Source: Lachnospiraceae bacterium (GTDB lineage: Bacteria > Bacillota > Clostridia > Lachnospirales > Lachnospiraceae). From it: 64,000 bases of DNA. The stretch is from NCBI GenBank assembly GCA_003507655.1, contig DNUZ01000030.1:123149-187148 (forward strand). The letters are read 5' to 3'. Position numbers and translations under genes: made by a program. Below are positions 16,202-24,962 of this stretch, piece after piece; positions within the stretch are counted from its first letter, which is position 1, and every line of letters begins with the position of its first letter. The notes beneath the pieces were generated by a model. That model was not told where the DNA came from, made no database searches, and worked only from the letters and a program-made list of their open reading frames with translations.

Positions 16202-17332
16202 TTATTCTGCGTCTAACTCACTTGCTACCGCATCAATATCTACGTCTGCTACGTCAGCATCGTCTTCTTCCTGCTGTGGCTGTGCCTGTAATGCTTTGAT
16301 GCTTAAGCTGATCTTTTTCTCTTCTTCATTGAAGTCAACGATCTTTGCTTCGATTTCCTGTCCAACGCTTAATACGTCAGATGGTTTCTCTACATGCTCA
16401 GAAGAGATCTGGGATACATGAAGTAATGCATCTACGCCAGGATCTAATTCTACGAATGCACCAAAGTCTGTCATTCTTGCAACAACACCTTTTACAACAT
16501 TGCCTACTGCATATTTCTCAGCAGCGTTGTTCCAAGGATTCTGATCCTCAAATTTCATGGATAATGCAATCTTGTTTCCGTTGATGTCTTTGATAAATGT
16601 CTTTACAACATCACCGACTTTGAATACTTTCTTTGGATTCTCAACTCTGCCCCAGGAAATCTCTGAGATATGAAGCAGTCCGTCTGCTCCGCCTAAGTCG
16701 ATAAATGCACCAAAGTCTGTTACATTCTTAACAGTTCCTTCTACAACATCGCCAACTTTGATTCTTGCAAATAATTCTTTCTGCATCTCCTCTTTCTTAG
16801 CGAGTAAAAGCTGTTTTCTGTCACCGATAATTCTTCTGCGGCGAGGATTGAACTCTGTAATTACAAATTCGATTTCCTGTCCGTCATACTTTGTCAGATC
16901 TTTTTCGTATACATCAGATACTAAACTTGCAGGGATGAATACTCTGGTCTCGTCTACGACTACGCTTAAACCACCTGCTAATACCTGTGCTACTTTTGCT
17001 GTTAATACTTCCTGATTCTCAAATGCTTCTTCTAATCTCTTGTTGCCTTTTTCTGCTGCAAGGCGTTTGTAAGAAAGGAGTACCTGTCCTTCGCCGTCGT
17101 TTACTTTTACGACTTTGGCTTCCATGGTGTCGCCCACGGATACTACAGTTGTCAGATCTACGTTTGGTTCATTTGTGTACTCGTTTCTGGTAATAATACC
17201 GTCTGACTTGTAACCAATATTCAGGATGATCTCATCCGGTTTCACATCGATAACTGTACCTTCGACTACCTCCCCATTTCTTATTGTTTTTAATGATTCT
17301 TCTAGCATTTGTTCAAAACTCATTTCTGACAT
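16202..17332 (-). CDS. rpsA: S1-domain protein, RpsA-like (30S ribosomal protein S1 homologue)
   Basis: A 376-aa RNA-binding protein with four S1 repeats: EGTVIDVKPDEIILNIGYKS, TAKVAQVLAGGLSVVV, GTVKNVTDFGAFIDLGGADG and GVVARMTDFGAFVELDPG, the last two the best conserved, then an acidic tail (EEDDADVADVDIDAV). Firmicute S1 homologues are shorter than the six-domain E. coli protein. I choose the ATG at 17332 because GAGGAGG lies 9 nt upstream, inside ispH. The gene overlaps ispH by 20 nt; in many Clostridia these two are fused into one protein, here they are split. Confidence 0.93.
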   Translation of the reverse strand: MSEMSFEQMLEESLKTIRNGEVVEGTVIDVKPDEIILNIGYKSDGIITRNEYTNEPNVDLTTVVSVGDTMEAKVVKVNDGEGQVLLSYKRLAAEKGNKRLEEAFENQEVLTAKVAQVLAGGLSVVVDETRVFIPASLVSDVYEKDLTKYDGQEIEFVITEFNPRRRRIIGDRKQLLLAKKEEMQKELFARIKVGDVVEGTVKNVTDFGAFIDLGGADGLLHISEISWGRVENPKKVFKVGDVVKTFIKDINGNKIALSMKFEDQNPWNNAAEKYAVGNVVKGVVARMTDFGAFVELDPGVDALLHVSQISSEHVEKPSDVLSVGQEIEAKIVDFNEEEKKISLSIKALQAQPQQEEDDADVADVDIDAVASELDAE

Positions 17333-18164
17333 TCTTTTGAACCTCCTCAATAATATTATTTGGGGTGGATGCCCCTGCGGTAATACCTACGTTATCAATG
17401 GATTTCAGTTTGGTTAAATCCAAGTCATCTAGTGTCTGTATATAGTAAGTATTTTCACATTCCATTTTACATATTTCAAATAACTTCTGCGTATTAGAAC
17501 TGCTTCTGCCACCGATGACAATCATGGCTTCTGCTTCCTTTGCAATGGCACGGGCTTCTGTCTGCCGCTCCTCCGTTGCATTACAGATTGTATTTAAAAC
17601 AATTATATCATAACCTTTTTTGCAAATAATTTCAACTAATTCTTGAAATTTCTTGTAGTTAAATGTCGTTTGTGATACAATACATACCTTTTGTTTTCCA
17701 TCTATGGCAAAATTTTCTGCTTCTTCTCTGTTCTGAATGACGGTTCGGTTCTTAGGTCCACACCATCCTTTGATACCTTCTACCTCCGGATGCTTATCAT
17801 TTCCGATGATGACGATATGCTCTCCCGCCTTCGCATGTTCCTCCACGATCCTGTGGATCTTTAAAACAAAAGGACAGGTGGCATCGACAATTTTTAAATC
17901 CTGTTTTTTCAAAAAATCATAGACTTCTTTTGCCACACCATGGGAACGGATCACGACAGTCCCTTCGGGAATATCCTGAAATTCTTCCAGTCTGTTTATT
18001 ACTTTTACGCCTTTGTTTTCTAAATCCTTTACTACTTCTTCATTGTGGATGATCGGTCCGTAAGTATACACTCTCCCTTTTTTTGCTTCCTCATAGACTT
18101 TGTTCACTGCCCGCTTGACTCCAAAACAAAAGCCCGCACTTTTCGCTAAGGTTACCTGTCTCAT
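17313..18164 (-). CDS. ispH: 4-hydroxy-3-methylbut-2-enyl diphosphate reductase
   Basis: Last step of the MEP isoprenoid pathway, making IPP and DMAPP with a 4Fe-4S cluster. The 283-aa sequence has the cluster cysteines in KSAGFCFGVKRAV, VDATCPFV and NTICNATEERQ, plus IIHNEEVV, SHGVAKEVY, HPEVEGIKGW and GITAGASTP. It overlaps cmk by 4 nt (ATGA) and the S1 gene by 20 nt. The ribosome binding site of the S1 gene is the codon stretch for the C-terminal Glu-Glu. Confidence 0.97.
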   Translation of the reverse strand: MRQVTLAKSAGFCFGVKRAVNKVYEEAKKGRVYTYGPIIHNEEVVKDLENKGVKVINRLEEFQDIPEGTVVIRSHGVAKEVYDFLKKQDLKIVDATCPFVLKIHRIVEEHAKAGEHIVIIGNDKHPEVEGIKGWCGPKNRTVIQNREEAENFAIDGKQKVCIVSQTTFNYKKFQELVEIICKKGYDIIVLNTICNATEERQTEARAIAKEAEAMIVIGGRSSSNTQKLFEICKMECENTYYIQTLDDLDLTKLKSIDNVGITAGASTPNNIIEEVQKNVRNEF

Positions 18165-18832
18165 GCGTTACACACATCCTCATATAATTTTTTGATCGCT
18201 GCAACGACCTCTTCAATGCTCATATTGGAGGAATCCACCAGTGTGGCATCCTCTGCCTGACGAAGCGGAGAATTTTCGCGGTGCATATCCTGATAATCCC
18301 GCTGTTCAATGTCTGCTTCTATTTTTTCTAAATTACATTCCTGTCCTTTTTCTGACAGCTCGTCATAACGTCTTTTTGCTCTCGTAGCCACGCTTGCCGT
18401 TAAATATACTTTGACCTGTGCATCCGGAAGTACGACGGTTCCAATGTCTCTTCCGTCCATGACAACGTCTGCCTTTTTTGCAAGCTGCTGCTGTAATTCG
18501 ACTAATTTTTTCCGCACCTGTCCGTATCCACTGGTTTTAGATGCCATGTTGCCGACTTCTTCTTTGCGGATCTCACCACTGACATTTTCACCGTTTAAAA
18601 ATACCTGCTGTTCGCCGTTCTCATATTGGATCGTGATCTCTACGTTCTCACTGGCACGGCTGATCGCCTGCTCGTCCTCATTAGAGATATTGCTCCGTAA
18701 AAAATAGAGTGCCATGGCACGGTACATTGCTCCGGTATCTACATAGACAAAGCCTAATTCTTTTGCGATCTTCTTTGCAATGGTACTTTTTCCGGCGCCT
18801 GCCGGTCCATCAATTGCGATATTAAAACTCAT
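18161..18832 (-). CDS. cmk: (d)CMP kinase
   Basis: Phosphorylates CMP and dCMP. The 223-aa protein has the P-loop GPAGAGKSTIAKKIA, YVDTGAMYRAMAL, a Cmk-specific insert with RKEEVGNMASKTSGYGQVR, and MDGRDIGTVVLPDA followed by a lid with LTASVATRAKRR. The order cmk-ispH-rpsA is common in Clostridia. The 139 nt upstream (18833-18971) separate it from the flavoprotein gene and are AT-rich; I see no confident promoter there. Confidence 0.97.
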   Translation of the reverse strand: MSFNIAIDGPAGAGKSTIAKKIAKELGFVYVDTGAMYRAMALYFLRSNISNEDEQAISRASENVEITIQYENGEQQVFLNGENVSGEIRKEEVGNMASKTSGYGQVRKKLVELQQQLAKKADVVMDGRDIGTVVLPDAQVKVYLTASVATRAKRRYDELSEKGQECNLEKIEADIEQRDYQDMHRENSPLRQAEDATLVDSSNMSIEEVVAAIKKLYEDVCNA

Positions 18833-18971
18833 GCTTGTTTCCTCACTTCCTGCTCCAATTTTTTATTTCTATCTTTCTATGACGTTGTACTCTTTTCTTC
18901 CTATAAGTTTATGATACTACGATTTTACGACTCTATTATTTTTGTTAATTTCTACGATTTCATGCCTCATC

Positions 18972-20204
18972 CTATTTCTCTACGGAACTGCCTGCTAAAT
19001 ATCCGGTTGACCATGCGATCTGTAAGTTGAATCCACCGGTATAGGCATCCACATCAATAACCTCTCCGGCAAAGTAGAGTCCCTTCACTAATTTTGACTG
19101 CATCGTGGATGGGTCGATATTCTTGACGGCAACTCCGCCTCTGGTAATGATTGCTTCGTTATAATCACGAAGACCGGTCAGTGTCATTGGAAAATGCTTG
19201 ATACAATTTACTAACCTTCTGCGCTCTTCTTTCGTGATCTCGTTGATCTTTTTCTCCGGCGTGATCCCGCTCAATGAGACCATGACCGATATCATTTTGG
19301 CCGGAAGCAGACCGGAAAGTACATTTTTAAACTGTCGGTTTTTATTTTCTTCAAAGTCCCTTAAGATCCGGGCATCTAGTTTTTCTTCCGATAATGCCGG
19401 CTTTAAATCAATCTCCATGGCAAGTTCTTTTTTTCGGATCTTGTCATTTACGACACTGCTTGCACTTAAGATCAAAGGTCCGCTGACTCCAAAATGGGTA
19501 AACAGCATTTCCCCAAATTCTTCAAACAATACTTTTTTTCCGTCTTTGATCTTTACTTCTACATTTTTTAAAGACAGTCCCTGCATCTGCATACAGTAGT
19601 CTTCTTTTACGGTCATAGGAACTAAAGATGGGGACAATGGTGCGATCGTGTGTCCGCTCTTTTTTGCAAAACGGTATCCGTCTCCGGTAGAACCTGTTGT
19701 CTGATAGGAATATCCTCCGGTTGCTATGATGACTGCATCTGCCGGACAAGTTGTCCCATTGGATGTCTTTACACCACGGACTTTTCCCTCTTCTATCTCA
19801 AGATGTTCTGCCTTTGTATGGAGTCTTACGGTAACTCCTTTATTTTTTAAAGTCCGCTGCAGGGTTGCAATGACATCCGAGGAATGATCCGATACCGGAA
19901 ATACCCGGTTGCCACGTTCTGTTTTTGTTGGCATTCCATGCTCTTCAAAAAAATCTATAACACGGAAATTGTCATAGCCATAGATGGCGCTATACAAAAA
20001 TTTTGCATTCCTTGGTATGTTTTCAAAGATTTCCGATGTCTCACAGGCATTTGTCAGATTGCATCTGCCTTTTCCCGTGATATATATTTTTTTACCCAGT
20101 TTTTCATTTTGTTCTAATATCGTAACCTGATGCCCTGCATCCACTGCTCCGAGTGCTGCAAACATTCCTGCCGCACCGCCGCCGATGATGATGACTTTAC
20201 TCAT
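18972..20204 (-). CDS. HI0933/BaiN-like NAD(P)/FAD-dependent flavoprotein
   Basis: A 410-aa flavoprotein of the HI0933 (YhiN) family. It has an N-terminal dinucleotide-binding motif IIGGGAAGMFAALGA, the family mark KKIYITGKGRCNLTN, ATGGYSYQTTGSTGDGY, and a C-terminal FAD motif with GLYFAGEVIDVDAYTGGFNLQIAWSTGY. In Clostridium scindens a member (BaiN) was linked to bile-acid 7-dehydroxylation, but most relatives are uncharacterised and there is no bai context here. Its start overlaps the RpiR gene end by 8 nt. Confidence 0.9.
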   Translation of the reverse strand: MSKVIIIGGGAAGMFAALGAVDAGHQVTILEQNEKLGKKIYITGKGRCNLTNACETSEIFENIPRNAKFLYSAIYGYDNFRVIDFFEEHGMPTKTERGNRVFPVSDHSSDVIATLQRTLKNKGVTVRLHTKAEHLEIEEGKVRGVKTSNGTTCPADAVIIATGGYSYQTTGSTGDGYRFAKKSGHTIAPLSPSLVPMTVKEDYCMQMQGLSLKNVEVKIKDGKKVLFEEFGEMLFTHFGVSGPLILSASSVVNDKIRKKELAMEIDLKPALSEEKLDARILRDFEENKNRQFKNVLSGLLPAKMISVMVSLSGITPEKKINEITKEERRRLVNCIKHFPMTLTGLRDYNEAIITRGGVAVKNIDPSTMQSKLVKGLYFAGEVIDVDAYTGGFNLQIAWSTGYLAGSSVEK

Positions 20205-21123
20205 TTTTTTCTCCTAATCTGGTATATCGCATTTTCATGGAATCATCAATATAGTTGATCTCGTCATTTTCATAGACCTGATATTCATCCCAGATATCTT
20301 CTAACATTTCAAGCGTATTGACTACTTCGCCCTGTTTTTTCATGCAGAGTGCAACGATCAATGCATTGATGACAGAAAGCGGTGCCACGAGTGAATCTAC
20401 GATGGATGCCATATCACTCTTTGCGATCAGATTACAGGAGGAATACAGATTCATCGGTGAATGTACGCTGTCTGTAAGCGTGATCACTTTTGCACTCCGG
20501 TTGTTTGCAAATTCCATTGCCTTTAGAGTACGCATGGAATATCTCGGAAAACTGATCCCGATGATCACATCGTCCTTGCTGATACGCACCATCTGTTCAA
20601 ACAGCTCACTCGAACTGTTCGTAGACAGCAGACGTACATCGTCAAACATCATATTTAAATAAAATGCAAAAAATCCTGCAAGCGGTGCACAACTGCGGAT
20701 ACCCACAATATATATCCGTTTTGCATTTAAGATCGTCTCTACTGCCATATCAAAGGCGTTCGGATCTATCATCTCTATCGATTCTTTGATCCTTTCCGCG
20801 TCTGACTGGAGAACAGATTCTAAGATTTTTGACTGACTGATCCGTCCATAAGCCACCTCCATCCGCTGTACGGAATTGAGCTTATTGCGCACCAGTTCCT
20901 CTAATGCTTTTTGAAAATCCGGATATCCCTTATATCCGAGATGTGTTGCAAAACGCACAACCGTTGATTCACTGACTCCGACCACCTCGCCTAATTTGGC
21001 TGCCGTTAGAAAAACTGCCTTATCATAATTATCTGTGATATAACTTGCAAGAAGTTTTTGTCCTTTGCTCAGTGTGCTGTACGCTTCATTGATCCGATTA
21101 CTTAAATCGTTACTATTCCCCAT
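20197..21123 (-). CDS. MurR/RpiR family transcriptional regulator
   Basis: A 308-aa regulator with an N-terminal RpiR helix-turn-helix (LSKGQKLLASYITDNYDKA, GEVVGVSESTVVRFATHLGYKGYPDFQ) and a C-terminal SIS sugar-phosphate-binding domain (YIVGIRSCAPLAGFFAFYLN, DVIIGISFPRYSMRTLKA, ITLTDSVHSP). RpiR regulators normally sense phosphosugars and control sugar catabolism or cell-wall recycling, but no such genes adjoin it; it is coupled to the HI0933-like flavoprotein. The regulon cannot be read from the sequence. Confidence 0.93.
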   Translation of the reverse strand: MGNSNDLSNRINEAYSTLSKGQKLLASYITDNYDKAVFLTAAKLGEVVGVSESTVVRFATHLGYKGYPDFQKALEELVRNKLNSVQRMEVAYGRISQSKILESVLQSDAERIKESIEMIDPNAFDMAVETILNAKRIYIVGIRSCAPLAGFFAFYLNMMFDDVRLLSTNSSSELFEQMVRISKDDVIIGISFPRYSMRTLKAMEFANNRSAKVITLTDSVHSPMNLYSSCNLIAKSDMASIVDSLVAPLSVINALIVALCMKKQGEVVNTLEMLEDIWDEYQVYENDEINYIDDSMKMRYTRLGEKNE

Positions 21124-21195
21124 AAGAAAACCGCCTTATCTCTATTGTAGACAGGATCATTTTGCTATGATCCTTCAAAAATTTTGTTATAACCC

Positions 21196-21231
21196 AAAAA
21201 GGTGCCTTGGCTCTCGCCAAAACACCTTTTA
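21196..21231 (-). terminator. terminator of the decarboxylase operon
   Basis: On the minus strand AAAAGGTGTTTTGGC pairs with GCCAAGGCACCTTTTT around a GAGA loop. It lies 33 nt after the last decarboxylase gene and upstream of the RpiR gene. Confidence 0.85.
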
Positions 21232-21263
21232 TTTTAATTCATTTTCTCATTTTTTACAATAGC

Positions 21264-22682
21264 TTATACAGGATATGCTCCATTTTTTGTATCAGCAATA
21301 TTCTGATCTACTTTTGTCTGCTGAGCCTCACGATATTTAAAGAAGTCTGTAGCCACCTGTGGGAATAATGCATAGGTAAGGACATCCTCATCCTGCTGTT
21401 TCCACTGTTTCATCTCTGCCTCTAATTTATCTAATTCAGGCTCTAAGAGATCTGCCGGACGGCAGGTAATTGCATTCTTCTTCTCTTCGCCAAGTACTTT
21501 GTCTACGATTTCCGGATTGAATGGTTTTACAGTCTGTCCGTATTTTCCTAAAAGTACGTCTTTTGTCTCTTTGGTTGCAACTTTGTAACGCTCGCCCATT
21601 AATACGTTAAATACAGCCTGTGTACCAACAATCTGGGAAGATGGTGTTACAAGTGGTGGCTCACCAAGGTCTTTACGAACGCGTGGTACTTCTGCAAGTA
21701 CTTCTTCGTATTTATCTTCTTTACCCTGCTCTTTTAACTGGGAGATCAGGTTGGATAACATACCACCCGGTACCTGATATAACAGAGTCTTGATGTTTAC
21801 GCCTAATACCTTTGGATTCATCAGTCCGCTCTCTAATGCTTCTTCTCTCATCGGACGGAAGTAATCAGCAATCTCAGCTAATTTTGTCTGATCTAATCCT
21901 GTATCAAATTCTGTACCCTTGAATGCTTCTACCATAACCTCTGTTGCAGGCTGGGATGTTCCTAATGCAAATGGAGAGATTGCGGTATCGATGATGTCGC
22001 ATCCTGCTTCTACTGCTTTCATGTAAGTCATGGAAGCTACACCGGATGTATAGTGTGTATGAAGCTCGATTGGGAGTGAAGTTGCATCTTTTAATGCCTG
22101 TACTAACTCAGTTGCCTTTGTAGGTACTAAAAGTCCTGCCATATCCTTGATACATAAGGAATCAGCTCCCATATCCTCTACTCTCTTTGCCATATCCATC
22201 CAGTAATCTAAGGTATATGCATCTCCTAAGGTGTAGGAAAGTGCTACCTGTGCATGGCCTTTTTCTTTGTTACATGCTGTAACAGCGGTCTGTAAGTTAC
22301 GGATATCATTTAAACAATCGAAGATACGGATGATGTCGATTCCGTTTGCGATAGATTTCTGTACGAAATACTCTACCACATCATCTGCGTATGGACGGTA
22401 TCCTAAGATGTTCTGTCCACGGAATAACATCTGTAATTTTGTATTTTTAAATCCATCTCTTAATTTTCTAAGACGATCCCATGGATCTTCTTTTAAGAAA
22501 CGGAGAGATGCATCAAATGTTGCACCACCCCAGCACTCTACTGCATGATAACCAACCTGATCCATTTTATCTACGATCGGGAGCATCTGCTCAGTAGTCA
22601 TTCTGGTTGCGATCAAAGACTGATGTGCATCACGCAGGACAGTCTCTGTAATTTTTAATGGTTTTTTGGTCACTTCTGCCAT
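21264..22682 (-). CDS. oadA: oxaloacetate decarboxylase alpha / pyruvate carboxylase subunit B-type carboxyltransferase
   Basis: A 472-aa HMGL-like TIM-barrel carboxyltransferase acting between oxaloacetate/pyruvate and biotin. Visible: ITETVLRDAHQSLIATRM (metal and substrate residues), GGATFDASLRFLKEDPW, RGQNILGYRPYADDVV, CIKDMAGLL, ELHTHYTSGVASMTYMKA (metal-binding HTH) and a C-terminal PYC_OADA domain. There is no biotin domain at the C-terminus; the separate 118-aa biotin protein supplies it. It is the last gene of the operon. Whether it decarboxylates oxaloacetate or takes part in transcarboxylation cannot be decided from sequence. Confidence 0.93.
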   Translation of the reverse strand: MAEVTKKPLKITETVLRDAHQSLIATRMTTEQMLPIVDKMDQVGYHAVECWGGATFDASLRFLKEDPWDRLRKLRDGFKNTKLQMLFRGQNILGYRPYADDVVEYFVQKSIANGIDIIRIFDCLNDIRNLQTAVTACNKEKGHAQVALSYTLGDAYTLDYWMDMAKRVEDMGADSLCIKDMAGLLVPTKATELVQALKDATSLPIELHTHYTSGVASMTYMKAVEAGCDIIDTAISPFALGTSQPATEVMVEAFKGTEFDTGLDQTKLAEIADYFRPMREEALESGLMNPKVLGVNIKTLLYQVPGGMLSNLISQLKEQGKEDKYEEVLAEVPRVRKDLGEPPLVTPSSQIVGTQAVFNVLMGERYKVATKETKDVLLGKYGQTVKPFNPEIVDKVLGEEKKNAITCRPADLLEPELDKLEAEMKQWKQQDEDVLTYALFPQVATDFFKYREAQQTKVDQNIADTKNGAYPV

Positions 22683-22694
22683 GATTTTCTCCTC

Positions 22695-23843
22695 CTATAT
22701 TCCAAAGATTGCCATAAATACACCGGCAGCTACTGCTGTACCGATAACTCCGGCAACGTTTGGTCCCATTGCATGCATAAGTAAAAAGTTCGTCGGGTCC
22801 TCTTCTGCTCCAACCTTCTGGGATACACGAGCAGCCATAGGTACTGCAGATACACCGGCAGAACCGATCAATGGATTGATCTTACCTTTTGTAACCCAGC
22901 ATAATACTTTACCGAAAAGTACACCTGCTGCTGTACCAAATACGAAAGCTACAAGTCCGAGAATTACAATCTTAATGGTTGTAATATTTAAGAATGCCTC
23001 TGCACTTGTGGTAGCTCCTACGGAAGTACCAAGTAAGATAACTACGATATACATCAATGCGTTAGATGCAGTATCTGTTAACTGACGTACTACTCCGGAC
23101 TCACGGAACAGGTTACCTAACATCAGCATACCAACTAACGGTGCTGTGGTAGGAAGGATTAAACATACAATTGTAGTAACGATAACAGGGAATAAGATTC
23201 TCTCTAATTTAGAAACCGGTCTTAAATTCTCCATTTTGATCGCACGTTCTTTTTTCGTTGTGAATAATTTCATAACAGGTGGCTGAATGATCGGCACTAA
23301 TGCCATATAGGAATATGCTGCCACCGCAATTGGTCCTAACAGACCTGTCTGTCCAAGTTTTCCTGCAAGGAAAATGGAAGTCGGACCGTCGGCTCCACCG
23401 ATGATGGATACTGCGGCTGCTGACTTATCATTGAATCCCATCAGGATTGCAAGGAAGTAAGCTGAGAAAATACCGAACTGTGCTGCTGCTCCGAGCAGGA
23501 AACTGATCGGATTCGCGATCAGCGGTCCAAAGTCTGTCATTGCTCCGACTCCGAGGAAAATCAGAGACGGTAATATTGACCACTCATCTAAGATATAAAA
23601 ATAGTGTAACAAACCACCTACGCCGTTACTTGCCTCTTCCGGGCTGATAATGATATCCGGATAGATATTTACCAGCAACATACCAAATGCGATCGGAACT
23701 AACAGTAATGGCTCATATTCTTTCTTGATTGCCAGAAACAGGAATAAAAATGCTACGGCAATCATAACAAAGTTGCCCCATGTCAGATTCAAAAATGCTG
23801 TCTGGTGCAGGAGGTTTGACATTGTTTCTCCTACGTAACTCAT
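22695..23843 (-). CDS. oadB: sodium-translocating decarboxylase beta subunit
   Basis: Integral membrane subunit (382 aa) that decarboxylates carboxy-biotin and pumps Na+ out. The signature VSIIGGADGPTSIFLAGKL carries the essential Asp; SLIFLGVGAMTDFGPLI and ANPISFLLGAAAQFGIF are further OadB/GcdB blocks. About ten membrane helices are visible. AGGAGG precedes the ATG at 23843. Without methylmalonyl-CoA, glutaconyl-CoA or oxaloacetate specificity of its own, it takes its substrate from the partner carboxyltransferases. Confidence 0.96.
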   Translation of the reverse strand: MSYVGETMSNLLHQTAFLNLTWGNFVMIAVAFLFLFLAIKKEYEPLLLVPIAFGMLLVNIYPDIIISPEEASNGVGGLLHYFYILDEWSILPSLIFLGVGAMTDFGPLIANPISFLLGAAAQFGIFSAYFLAILMGFNDKSAAAVSIIGGADGPTSIFLAGKLGQTGLLGPIAVAAYSYMALVPIIQPPVMKLFTTKKERAIKMENLRPVSKLERILFPVIVTTIVCLILPTTAPLVGMLMLGNLFRESGVVRQLTDTASNALMYIVVILLGTSVGATTSAEAFLNITTIKIVILGLVAFVFGTAAGVLFGKVLCWVTKGKINPLIGSAGVSAVPMAARVSQKVGAEEDPTNFLLMHAMGPNVAGVIGTAVAAGVFMAIFGI

Positions 23844-23863
23844 AATTAATCCTCCTGGCTTTC

Positions 23864-24220
23864 TTAATTCATGGTTGCAAGTAATGCACCTGCTTCAATA
23901 TGATCTCCAACTGCAACTTCAATGCTTGCAACAGTTCCGTCCTGTGGTGCAACAACCGGAGTCTCCATTTTCATTACCTCTAATACTAAGATCGCATCGC
24001 CTCTCTTAACGGCTGTGCCAGGTTCTGCCTCAATTTTGAATACTTTTCCGGCTGCACCTGCTTCAATCTTAACACTTCCTGCGCCTGCTGCCGGAGCTGC
24101 TGCCGGTGCTGCTGCTGCTGGAGCGGCTTTTCTTGGAGCTGCTGTAGGTGCTGCTGCTCCTGTTTCTTCTACAGTAACATCATAAACATTTCCATTTACG
24201 GTAATTGTATAGCTTTTCAT
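23864..24220 (-). CDS. biotin carboxyl carrier subunit of the decarboxylase
   Basis: A 118-aa biotin carrier: an N-terminal ~30-residue piece (YTITVNGNVYDVTVEETG), a flexible Ala/Pro-rich linker (residues about 32-50) and a biotinyl domain with the biotin lysine in VLEVMKMETPV. It shuttles carboxyl groups between the carboxyltransferases and the membrane beta subunit. The Ala/Pro linker gives the encoding DNA a GC-rich, low-complexity look. AGGAGG lies upstream of the ATG. Confidence 0.95.
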   Translation of the reverse strand: MKSYTITVNGNVYDVTVEETGAAAPTAAPRKAAPAAAAPAAAPAAGAGSVKIEAGAAGKVFKIEAEPGTAVKRGDAILVLEVMKMETPVVAPQDGTVASIEVAVGDHIEAGALLATMN

Positions 24221-24244
24221 CTTAATTTCCTCCTAAATTTGCGA

Positions 24245-24949
24245 TTAATATCTTCTCTTGATGGAACGCACTACAAAATCATCTGTAGATGTTCCTGTGG
24301 ATGCTGCAATTGCTGCAGCGATAACAGCGATCAGTTCTGTGTTATCCTGCTGTTCTGCCGGAATATCCTGTACTGTCTCTTTTACAGCATTTTCGGTCTG
24401 TCCTGCTTTTTTCTTGCTTTCAAGATATGGGAAGATCTTGAAGCAGGAAATAACTAAGCTGATTAAGATCAATACTGCAAATACAGTTCCCATTCCCATG
24501 AGTGTATTCATACCGGCCTTGCTCATCTTTTCACCAAGTGAGTAAACCTTATCAATTGTTACATCTTCCACTTCCATAGAATAGTAAGTGTATACATAAG
24601 TCAAAATTACTTCACGTTTTTCAAACTCAATGGTCTGTTCACATGTCAGTGTCTTTCCTGATTTTGTAATTTTGAAATCACCGAGTTCTACATAAGAACC
24701 AACACCGGAAGTAGCATCCTCCCATCTGGTAACGATGTTCTTTGTCATTTCGTCATCACTGGCTTCGTACACAGTCTTCTGCTCATCAGTCATATTTACC
24801 AATGTAGCAACGGTATTCTGTGTCACCTGTTTTAACTGGTCATATGTATAGCCATTGTAATCGACAGACTTAGGATCCGTTTTTCCGCATGCTGTAAGTC
24901 CGAGTATCATCAGACACACACTTACCATCAGCAATATTTTCTTCTTCAT
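24245..24949 (-). CDS. oadG: OadG-like gamma subunit with lipoprotein N-terminal domain
   Basis: A 234-aa protein. It begins with a lipoprotein signal peptide (LMILGLTAC), then a ~110-residue extracytoplasmic domain of unknown role, then an OadG-type membrane helix (TVFAVLILISLVISCFKIFPYL) and a short cytoplasmic tail. OadG is normally only ~85 aa with one helix that anchors the alpha subunit, so the extra outer domain is notable; such fusions occur in Lachnospiraceae. I choose the ATG at 24949 (AAAGGTGA upstream) over a GTG at 24958. Confidence 0.82.
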   Translation of the reverse strand: MKKKILLMVSVCLMILGLTACGKTDPKSVDYNGYTYDQLKQVTQNTVATLVNMTDEQKTVYEASDDEMTKNIVTRWEDATSGVGSYVELGDFKITKSGKTLTCEQTIEFEKREVILTYVYTYYSMEVEDVTIDKVYSLGEKMSKAGMNTLMGMGTVFAVLILISLVISCFKIFPYLESKKKAGQTENAVKETVQDIPAEQQDNTELIAVIAAAIAASTGTSTDDFVVRSIKRRY

Positions 24950-24962
24950 AAACTTCACCTTT

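Noticed and set aside
18972-20204. BaiN bile-acid enzyme assignment for the HI0933-like flavoprotein
   Set aside because: The family is broad and no bai genes adjoin it; only the family name is supported.
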